Position numbers and translations under genes: made by a program. This document shows positions 33,075-38,999 of a stretch of DNA of 38,999 nucleotides, piece after piece. This DNA comes from an uncultured Lachnospiraceae bacterium (GTDB lineage: Bacteria > Bacillota > Clostridia > Lachnospirales > Lachnospiraceae): NCBI GenBank assembly GCA_947630855.1, contig CANRJF010000018.1, positions 1 through 38,999 on the forward strand. Direction: 5' to 3'. The notes beneath the pieces are model-generated. The model did no database searches and was not told the origin of the DNA. It saw only the letters and a program-made list of their open reading frames with translations. Within the stretch, counting starts at the first letter, position 1. Every line of letters begins with the position of its first letter.

Positions 33075-34745
33075 ATGGCGAATGAAACAGAATCCAGGAA
33101 TTTTATACAGCAGATTATTGACAGGGATTTAGCAGAAGGACATTGCACAACCGTATGTACCAGGTTTCCGCCGGAACCCAACGGATACCTTCATATCGGT
33201 CATGCAAAATCCATTCTTTTAAATTACGGTTTGGCGGAAGAATACGGCGGCAAATTTAATCTGCGGTTTGACGATACAAACCCCACAAAAGAAAAGGTGG
33301 AATTTGTGGAATCCATTAAGGCAGATGTGCAGTGGTTAGGGGCAGACTGGGAGGACAGGCTTTTTTTTGCGTCGGATTATTTTGACCAGATGTATGAGGC
33401 TGCCGTAAAGCTGATTAAAAAGGGAAAGGCTTATGTGTCGGATTTATCCGGGGAACAGATACGTGAATACAGAGGGACTTTGACAGAAGCCGGCAGGGAA
33501 GACCCGGGCTCTAAGAGAAGCATAGAGGAGAATCTTAAGCTTTTTGGGGAGATGAAGGACGGAATTTACAAGGACGGGGAAAAAGTTCTAAGGGCAAAGA
33601 TTGATATGGCATCTCCCAATATGAATATGCGCGACCCTGTTATCTATCGTGTGGCGCATATGGAACATCACAATACAAAAGATAAGTGGTGCATTTATCC
33701 TATGTATGATTTTGCCCATCCGATAGAGGATGCCATTGAGGGAGTTACTCATTCCATATGTACCCTGGAATTTGAAGACCACAGGCCCCTTTATGACTGG
33801 GTAGTACGGGAGGTGGAGTATGAGAATCCGCCAAAGCAGATTGAATTTGCCAAGCTCTACCTTACCAATGTGGTGACAGGAAAGCGTTACATTAAGCGTC
33901 TTGTGGAGGAGGGCATTGTGGACGGATGGGACGACCCCCGGCTTGTTTCCATTGCAGCCCTTAGAAGAAGAGGTTTTACACCTGAATCCATCCGGCGTTT
34001 TGTGGAACTTTGCGGGATTTCCAAAAGCAACAGTTCCGTAGATTATGCTATGCTGGAATACTGCATACGGGAAGATTTAAAATTGAAAAGGGCACGGGTC
34101 ATGGCTGTGCTTGACCCTGTCAAATTAATTATTGATAATTATCCGGAAGGTGAAAAAGAGGAACTTACCGTTGTCAATAACATGGAAAATGAGTCTTTGG
34201 GCAGCCATACAGTTACGTTTGAACGGGAACTTTACATTGACAGGGAGGATTTTATGGAAGTGCCTCCAAAAAAATATTTCCGCATGTTCCCGGGCAATGA
34301 AGTCCGTCTTATGCAGGCATATTTTGTGACCTGTAACAGTTTTGTTAAGGATGAAAGCGGCAAAGTTACGGAGATACACTGTACTTACGACCCGGCAAGC
34401 AGGGGCGGTGTAAGCCCGGACGGAAGAAAGGTGAAAGGGACAATTCACTGGGTAGGGGCTTCCACGGCAAGAAAAGCAGAAGTCCGCCTTTATGAGAATA
34501 TTGTAAATGAAGAACTTGGGGTGTATAATGAAGATGGCAGTCTGAATTTAAATCCCAACTCACTCACTGTTTTAAAAGATTGCTATGTGGAGCCTTATGC
34601 GGCCAATGCAGAAGCTTATGACAGTTTTCAGTTTGTAAGGCAGGGATATTTCTGCGTGGATGCGAAAGACAGTACAAAAGAGTATCCGGTATTTAACAGG
34701 ATTGTATCTTTAAAGAGTTCTTATCGGTTACCAGATAATAGATAA
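33075..34745 (+). CDS. glnS: Glutaminyl-tRNA synthetase
   Basis: 556 residues. Class I synthetase with [20 protein letters not shown] at 40-43. The [20 protein letters not shown] block and the C-terminal anticodon-binding barrels ([21 protein letters not shown]) are GlnRS features. The KMSKS-equivalent loop reads VTGKRY (267-272), not the VMSKRK of E. coli. The start is ATG 33075, giving the normal N-terminus; the frame is open back to 32907, across the promoter and previous gene end. GlnRS in a Firmicute is an acquired, direct route to Gln-tRNA, in place of or beside GatCAB. Confidence 0.95.
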   Translation: MANETESRNFIQQIIDRDLAEGHCTTVCTRFPPEPNGYLHIGHAKSILLNYGLAEEYGGKFNLRFDDTNPTKEKVEFVESIKADVQWLGADWEDRLFFASDYFDQMYEAAVKLIKKGKAYVSDLSGEQIREYRGTLTEAGREDPGSKRSIEENLKLFGEMKDGIYKDGEKVLRAKIDMASPNMNMRDPVIYRVAHMEHHNTKDKWCIYPMYDFAHPIEDAIEGVTHSICTLEFEDHRPLYDWVVREVEYENPPKQIEFAKLYLTNVVTGKRYIKRLVEEGIVDGWDDPRLVSIAALRRRGFTPESIRRFVELCGISKSNSSVDYAMLEYCIREDLKLKRARVMAVLDPVKLIIDNYPEGEKEELTVVNNMENESLGSHTVTFERELYIDREDFMEVPPKKYFRMFPGNEVRLMQAYFVTCNSFVKDESGKVTEIHCTYDPASRGGVSPDGRKVKGTIHWVGASTARKAEVRLYENIVNEELGVYNEDGSLNLNPNSLTVLKDCYVEPYAANAEAYDSFQFVRQGYFCVDAKDSTKEYPVFNRIVSLKSSYRLPDNR

Positions 34746-34761
34746 TTTAGGAGGATTAGGT

Positions 34762-35646
34762 ATGAATTTATTGGCAGGGTTAGAGAAGTTTGGAATCAAT
34801 TCGGAGAGGGCCCAAAAAGCGGAAAAAGAGATGTATGAAGATTCTACAAAGAAGACGGGGAAAGGGGCGGGAAGGAAGGAAAAAGAAACCCAGGCGCAGC
34901 CTCAATCCGAATTGGATTATCTTTTTCCAAAAAAGGTTCAATGTGTTGTATGTACAAAGGAATTTTATGTAAAAGCAGTAAAAAATACAAAGTTAAAACG
35001 TTTGCAGCCGGATTTTGACCTTCGCCCCAGGTATCAGGATATTGACCCTATGAAATATGGGGTATACTGCTGCCCATGCTGCGGGTATTCCGCTATGAGC
35101 CAGTTTTTCGGGCACCTTACAAAGGGACAGATTAATCTGGTCAGAGAGCAGATTTGCGTGAATTTTGTCCGCAACAAAGAGGAAGAGCCGGATATTTTTG
35201 ATTTGGAAACTGCCATTACCCGTTACAAATTAGCGTTATACTGTTCTATTGTAAAACATGCAAGAAACAGCGAGAAGGCATATACCTGTTTAAAGATTGC
35301 CTGGCTGTACCGTGATTTGATAAAGGAACTTCCCGAAAATACCCAGGAGGAGAAAGGGAAAAAGGCAGAGGCAAAAGATGCATACAATGAGTTTTACAAG
35401 GAAGCTTTTGAGGGATTCCAGAAAGCTGTTGCATCGGAAGATTTTCCTATATGCGGCATGGATACATATTCTATGGATTATCTTTTAGCCTGCATGGCTT
35501 TTAGTTTTAAGCAGTATTCCTATGCCTCAAAGTCGGTTCAGAATATCCTGCAGTCCCAAACTGCGGAGCGCAGGATTAAAGATAAGGCACTGGAGCTGAA
35601 GACTTATATTGTGGAGCAGATTAGGAAGGAATCGGAAGAAAAATAG
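34762..35646 (+). CDS. DUF2225 family protein
   Basis: 294 residues. A basic, low-complexity stretch (about 20-48) precedes a cysteine-rich module: CVVC (61-64) and CCPCC (103-107), a likely metal site. The C-terminal 170 residues are helical and TPR-like (YKLALYCSIVKHARNSEKAY, LLACMAFSFKQYSYASKSV). DUF2225 proteins are frequent in Firmicutes and have no assigned role that I know of. GGAGGATTAGG precedes the ATG, and the MocR gene starts 9 nt after its stop, so they may be co-transcribed with glnS. Confidence 0.85.
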   Translation: MNLLAGLEKFGINSERAQKAEKEMYEDSTKKTGKGAGRKEKETQAQPQSELDYLFPKKVQCVVCTKEFYVKAVKNTKLKRLQPDFDLRPRYQDIDPMKYGVYCCPCCGYSAMSQFFGHLTKGQINLVREQICVNFVRNKEEEPDIFDLETAITRYKLALYCSIVKHARNSEKAYTCLKIAWLYRDLIKELPENTQEEKGKKAEAKDAYNEFYKEAFEGFQKAVASEDFPICGMDTYSMDYLLACMAFSFKQYSYASKSVQNILQSQTAERRIKDKALELKTYIVEQIRKESEEK

Positions 35647-35655
35647 GGACAGTTT

Positions 35656-37095
35656 ATGTATGAATTGATGATTCATCTGGATAACAATTCTAAAAAACCG
35701 CTGTACCAGCAGATTTATCAATATGTGAGAGAGCAGATAGAAGACGGTAAGATTTCCTGTGGGGAAAAATTACCGTCTACTCGCATTTTGGCAAAGCATT
35801 TGCAGGTGTCAAGAAGTACGGTGGAACTGGCATACGAACAGCTTCTCTCGGAAGGATATATGGAGGCGGAAAAATGCCGGGGATATTATGCCAGCGATAT
35901 TTCCAAGTTGTATCTTGCAGGAGAAAAACGGGACAGGGAAATGGGCTTGCAGGATTTTCCCAGGAAAAAGAAGGATAGTTATGAGATTGTTTTTTCCCCG
36001 GACGGCAATGAGATGGGGTATTTTCCCTATAATGCATGGAGAAAATTATCCAGGGAAATTTTGTCCGCAGATAACCCGGAGCCTTTTTTATCCGGTGAAC
36101 CGGCAGGGGAATGGGAACTGCGCAGGGCAGTGTGCAATTATCTCTACCATGCCAGAGGGGTAAATGCCGTCCCGGAACAGATAATTGTGGGGGCGGGAAA
36201 TGAATATCTGCTGATTCTTTTAGCTCAGGTTTTGGGAGAAAAAAGAAAAGTGGCAATGGAAAATCCCACCTACCTTAAGGCTTACCGAACTTTTTGCAAT
36301 GTGAAGTATGAAATTTTTCCCACAGGCATGGATGAGGGAGGGATTTCCATGGAAGAAATAAAAAGAACCATGCCGGATATTGTGTATACCATGCCTTCCC
36401 ACCAGTTTCCCATGGGGACGGTGATGCCTTTGAAAAGAAGGCTGGAACTTTTAAACTGGGCGGCGGGGCAGAAGGAATGCTATATTATAGAGGATGACCA
36501 CGACAGCGAGTTTCGTTATAAGGGAAAGCCCATTCCTTCTCTTCAGGGAAACGACAGGTGGGGCAGTGTAATCTATATAGGAACATTTTCCAAAAGCATC
36601 AGCCCTTCCGTGCGTGTCAGTTACATGGTGCTGCCGGAAAAGCTGTTGGATAGATACAATAAAAACTGTGGTTTTTATTCTTCCACCGTACCGAAAGAGC
36701 AGCAGATGGTTCTCACTGAGTTTCTTGCCCGGGGATATTTTCAGCGTTATTTAAACCGTATGCGGGGTGTCTATAAGGGAAAACATGATTTTTTCCTGGG
36801 GTTGCTGAGGAGGGAAAAATGGGTAAAAAATATATACGGGGATAATGCGGGAATGCATCTTCTGGTGGAAGTGGACACAGATTTGCGTCAGGAGTATGTT
36901 GTAAGCCGGGCAAAAGAAAAAGGTGTTTTGGTATATACATTGGAGGAGTATCAGATTCCCGGAAGTAAAATAGAAGATAATGAATATCCCATTTTGCTGC
37001 TGGGATACGGCGGTTTAAGCGAAGAGCAGATGGTGCAGGGCGTTGGACTGCTGCGGGAAATTATGGAGGAGAAGACATGTTTGGCAGAAAAGTAA
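35656..37095 (+). CDS. MocR/PdxR-type regulator (GntR helix-turn-helix fused to aminotransferase fold)
   Basis: 479 residues. The N-terminal winged helix-turn-helix (about 10-80) reads PLYQQIYQYVREQIEDG, then KLPSTRILAKHLQVSRSTVE. Residues of about 110-475 form a fold-type I PLP domain with Lys313 in GTFSKSISPSVR and the cofactor-site stretch IIEDDHDSEF (277-286). MocR regulators usually sense PLP or amine ligands and control vitamin B6, GABA or taurine genes; none of these is nearby, so the target is unknown. The ribosome binding site (GGGA) is weak and touches the DUF2225 stop. Confidence 0.9.
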   Translation: MYELMIHLDNNSKKPLYQQIYQYVREQIEDGKISCGEKLPSTRILAKHLQVSRSTVELAYEQLLSEGYMEAEKCRGYYASDISKLYLAGEKRDREMGLQDFPRKKKDSYEIVFSPDGNEMGYFPYNAWRKLSREILSADNPEPFLSGEPAGEWELRRAVCNYLYHARGVNAVPEQIIVGAGNEYLLILLAQVLGEKRKVAMENPTYLKAYRTFCNVKYEIFPTGMDEGGISMEEIKRTMPDIVYTMPSHQFPMGTVMPLKRRLELLNWAAGQKECYIIEDDHDSEFRYKGKPIPSLQGNDRWGSVIYIGTFSKSISPSVRVSYMVLPEKLLDRYNKNCGFYSSTVPKEQQMVLTEFLARGYFQRYLNRMRGVYKGKHDFFLGLLRREKWVKNIYGDNAGMHLLVEVDTDLRQEYVVSRAKEKGVLVYTLEEYQIPGSKIEDNEYPILLLGYGGLSEEQMVQGVGLLREIMEEKTCLAEK

Positions 37096-37292
37096 AAAAA
37101 GAGAAAAAAACTTTTGACAGGGAGAACCAGAAAGCAGTCCTTAAGTGCAGTATCTGTAACGGGGAGCAGGTGGCAGGGTTTAAGGATATTGCCACCGGGC
37201 AGTTTCATGAAGTGGCATTTGTGCGAAACGACAGGGAGCTGAAAGAATTTATGGAAGAGTATGGTGTGGAGGATATTACGAAGGAGTATTGA
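37077..37292 (+). CDS. Small conserved-looking protein of unknown function overlapping the MocR gene
   Basis: 71 residues. A basic start (MFGRKVKKEKKTFDREN) precedes KAVLKCSICNGEQVAGFKD, with a CxxC pair, then an acidic tail. The ATG lies 19 nt inside the end of the MocR gene and has AGGAG just upstream, so translation is coupled. No known domain was recognised. Confidence 0.7.
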   Translation: MFGRKVKKEKKTFDRENQKAVLKCSICNGEQVAGFKDIATGQFHEVAFVRNDRELKEFMEEYGVEDITKEY

Positions 37293-37664
37293 TTTTGCTT
37301 TCGCAGGAGGAAATATAAATACAAGAGTGGAAAACTATTAACAGCTTCTTCCCGCTTACAGACGGAGAAAGCCACAATAGATAAATCAAAAACCCCGCTG
37401 CCCTGCAGAGCTGCAAGTTTGATGCCCCGTCAGCTTGCAGCGTGTCTTTGACTTCCCGTTGGGCGGCTGCCGCGAGGTTTTTGATTGATAATGCCATTAT
37501 AGATGTTTTAAGTGTTCTGATCTATCAATTTTGCTGTGCTTTTTAGCAACTTGAAGCTGCACATTGCCTTTGATAAAGTATTTTGATAGCTGTGGCTATG
37601 ATGACGCTTTAAGATTTCTTTTTCTTTGCGCGTCGATAGGTTTCTCTGCGTTCTTTGGTATTAG
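37293..37664. other. Stretch without a recognised gene, before the conjugative-element remnant
   Basis: It contains copy 2 of the inverted-repeat family B (37384-37486). The rest (about 37487-37664) has no convincing gene on either strand. A minus-strand frame ending in a lysine-rich run (about 37612-37676) could be the tail of a lost gene. Confidence 0.5.
37384..37486. repeat. Inverted-repeat element family B, copy 2
   Basis: Outer arms AATCAAAAACC (37384-37394) and GGTTTTTGATT (37476-37486) are perfect complements. The core 37410-37438 is identical to the reverse complement of 30660-30688, and GTCTTTGAC (37444-37452) is also shared. An inner stem, GCTGCAAG/CTTGCAGC (37410-37417 with 37434-37441), is perfect here. 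Confidence 0.7.
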
Positions 37665-38213
37665 CCACATAGTCTTAATTCCCGTCAGAAGTCCATCATT
37701 GACCGATGCGTAAGAAAGATGTATATTGACATCGCAAGAAGCAGAGAGAAGTATATCCCTGTTATGAGTGACTTCTATGACATTCTTATGGCACAGCCGG
37801 AGGAAGAAACAAAAGAGATTGCTTTATCACTTGAGCTTTTTGTAAATGGGTCACTTAACATTTTCAATCATCAGACAAATGTGGATGTGGATAACAGATT
37901 TGTTGTATATGGTATCAGAGACCTTGGAACAGAGCTTAGTCCGATTACAATGCTTGCAAACAGTGAGTTTGTGGCACTCTTAAAGCAGGCGAATACAGAC
38001 AGCTCCAAGATGGCAGAAGTTATCGGGGTATCGGATGCACAGCTTTGATTCGTAACTAACAGCCAGTCTGGTATGGGACTTCTCAAGTGTGGAAATGTGG
38101 TGATTCCGTTCGATAATCAGATTAGAAAGGACACGAGCCTTTATAAGCTCTATAACACAAATTTACATGAAATTGCGGAACAAAAGAAGAGAGAGAAGCT
38201 GAAAAAATCATAG
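37665..38213 (+). pseudogene. Remnant of a VirB4/TraE-type conjugation ATPase gene
   Basis: The frame reads RQKSIIDRCVRKMYIDIARS, then FNHQTNVDVDNRFVVYGIRD and LGTELSPITM, a stretch typical of VirB4-like ATPases of Firmicute conjugative elements. It then jumps to LANSEFVALLKQANTD, which in intact relatives lies about 80-100 residues further on, so the Walker B-containing region (usually with a DEFH motif) is missing. A TGA stop (38046-38048) interrupts LRFVTNS at the Arg position, and the same frame continues with the normal C-terminus (CGNVVIPFDNQIRKDTSLY) to 38213. The 5' end is cut at a junction near 37670. Family comparison is from memory. Confidence 0.8.
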
Positions 38214-38237
38214 TATAATTGTGTTATCTGTGGTAAA

Positions 38238-38271
38238 ATCGTATCAGGTGTCGAAAGATGTCTGATACGAT
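38238..38271 (+). promoter_or_regulatory. 10-bp perfect hairpin in the leader of the PBECR-like gene
   Basis: ATCGTATCAG (38238-38247) pairs with CTGATACGAT (38262-38271) over a 14-nt loop, 21 nt before the ATG at 38293. A TATAAT at 38214-38219 just after the pseudogene could be a -10, but no good -35 is seen. Confidence 0.5.
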
Positions 38272-38292
38272 AATGGAAAGGACAGGCGGTAT

Positions 38293-38817
38293 ATGGATAA
38301 AAACGTCAGCATTGTAACGGATTTGGAAGGCTCAAAAATTGTCCTTATCAATGATATTAGATTCAAGTCGAGGAGAGGGGTAGACTGGAACGAGGTAGAG
38401 CAGTATCTGAAAGAGTATATTGGGGAATATTTTGAAATAGCAGAAACTTCGGAAAAAATATATATCGGCTCTGATTTCCCGGATGAGTTCAGCCACTCAA
38501 ATGACACAAAGGGATTAAAGGGTGCGAATATGAAGGCAAAGGCGAATATAACGCCCGCAATTGGCGAGCTTATCCAGATTGCATCAGACAGGACACAGTA
38601 CCCGGATTATGAAAACAGACATGGGGCAAAGGCAAAATTTGGCTGGTACCGTTATAACACAAGATTTGGGATACCGGTCTATGATGAAGATGGGAATCTG
38701 GAGCGTTATAACATTTTTGGGGCGAGGATGCTTGTAAGATGCGATGCAGACGGGAAGTTTTATCTGTATGATCTGGTAAGGACAAAAAAAGAAACGAGCA
38801 AGCCGCATGAGCAATAG
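38293..38817 (+). CDS. Stand-alone PBECR-like (phage/ICE barnase-EndoU-ColE5-RelE type) nuclease-domain protein
   Basis: 174 residues. The N-terminal 60 residues are a small alpha/beta unit (VSIVTDLEGSKIVLINDIRF). Residues of about 75-168 resemble the PBECR3-like C-terminal domain found on large polyvalent proteins of conjugative elements: KGANMKAKANITPAIGELIQ, AKFGWYRYNTRFGIPVYDED, then RYNIFGARMLVRCDADGKFY and LYDLV. The conserved K/R, Y and H-like residues suggest an RNase-type fold, but catalysis is inferred from the family. It lies 79 nt after the broken VirB4 gene and is the only intact element gene here. Confidence 0.65.
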   Translation: MDKNVSIVTDLEGSKIVLINDIRFKSRRGVDWNEVEQYLKEYIGEYFEIAETSEKIYIGSDFPDEFSHSNDTKGLKGANMKAKANITPAIGELIQIASDRTQYPDYENRHGAKAKFGWYRYNTRFGIPVYDEDGNLERYNIFGARMLVRCDADGKFYLYDLVRTKKETSKPHEQ

Positions 38818-38957
38818 CTGTACGGTAGTAAACTTCGTTTCTTTCTTGTGTCTATGGTACAGGAAAAAGCATTGCCTGTCAAGAAAAAATTTAAAGATTT
38901 GGAGAGAATATTTGGAAATATTGTTACTTTTCACACCATAGCCAGACATAATAGAAA

Positions 38958-38986
38958 GCTGTCAGGGCTTATTGTCCCTTGGCAGC
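38958..38986 (+). terminator. Hairpin near the window end
   Basis: GCTGTCAGGG (38958-38967) pairs with CCCTTGGCAGC (38976-38986), with one bulge and one G-U pair, followed by TTCTGCTTCTGCT. A smaller perfect palindrome, AATATTTGGAAATATT, lies at 38907-38922. 38818-38999 holds no recognisable gene. Confidence 0.4.
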
Positions 38987-38999
38987 TTCTGCTTCTGCT

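Noticed and set aside
37276..37497. 73-residue minus-strand frame across repeat family B copy 2
   Set aside because: Much of it is the inverted-repeat element read as protein; no ribosome binding site and no domain were seen. It might be a remnant, but support is lacking.
1..38999. CRISPR arrays, tRNA or rRNA genes, and complete insertion sequences
   Set aside because: No regular direct repeats with spacers, no cloverleaf or rRNA sequence, and no transposase gene were recognised on either strand.

Overview
The window looks like a chromosomal segment of a low-to-mid GC Firmicute, most likely a Lachnospiraceae member (Clostridium cluster XIVa). I infer this from the gene order around smc, ftsY, ffh, rpsP and trmD, the GlnRS gene, the roughly 1,400-residue acyl-CoA dehydratase activase-like protein, DUF2225, and strong AGGAGG-type ribosome binding sites. 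No rRNA, tRNA or CRISPR array was recognised.

Layout. 1-874 is the 3' end of a cell-surface leucine-rich-repeat/Ig-like protein. 1134-3749 carries a GlgX-type debranching enzyme and a GreA-type factor. 3851-10508 is a lipid/ribonuclease/chromosome/secretion cluster (plsX, acpP, rnc, smc, ftsY), with ilvA joined directly behind it and a MATE transporter next. 13131-15481 is a transcription unit (ylxM-ffh-rpsP-khpA) with a near-consensus promoter and a strong terminator. rimM-trmD follow, but rplS, normally next, is absent. 16859-19363 is a two-gene unit: an unknown 149-aa protein and an orphan CysN-like GTPase with what looks like a P-loop-less APS-kinase remnant. The 1416-aa activase-like gene converges on it from the minus strand.

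23652-24400 is a structured divergent intergenic region with a small LysM protein. 24398-28001 is accessory: a methyltransferase, an SdpI-like membrane protein, and a TetR regulator with two alpha/beta hydrolases. 28007-29119 holds a promoter flanked by two palindromes, a possible leader peptide and hairpin, and two small membrane proteins. 29182-37292 carries an AI-2E-type exporter, a rhomboid-like protein with a zinc ribbon, a CgeB-like glycosyltransferase, glnS, a DUF2225 protein, a MocR-type regulator and a 71-aa protein. 37293-38999 is the scar of a conjugative element: a broken VirB4/TraE ATPase gene and a stand-alone PBECR-like nuclease-domain protein.

The most notable signals are non-coding. 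(1) A hairpin element of about 68 nt occurs at 16877 and 23830(-), with a decayed copy near 29228. All three copies lie just downstream of promoters in the sense of the following gene, and stem differences between the two good copies keep pairing through G-U wobble in that sense only. (2) A second hairpin module is duplicated at 23698 and 23913, with an identical 11-nt loop length and a compensatory base-pair change. (3) A third family shares a 29-nt identical core at 30660 and 37410 (inverted), with co-varying outer arms. (4) A palindrome-flanked promoter with a leader ORF and hairpin lies at 28007-28279. Functions for these are inference; the repeats, pairings and positions were read directly from the sequence.
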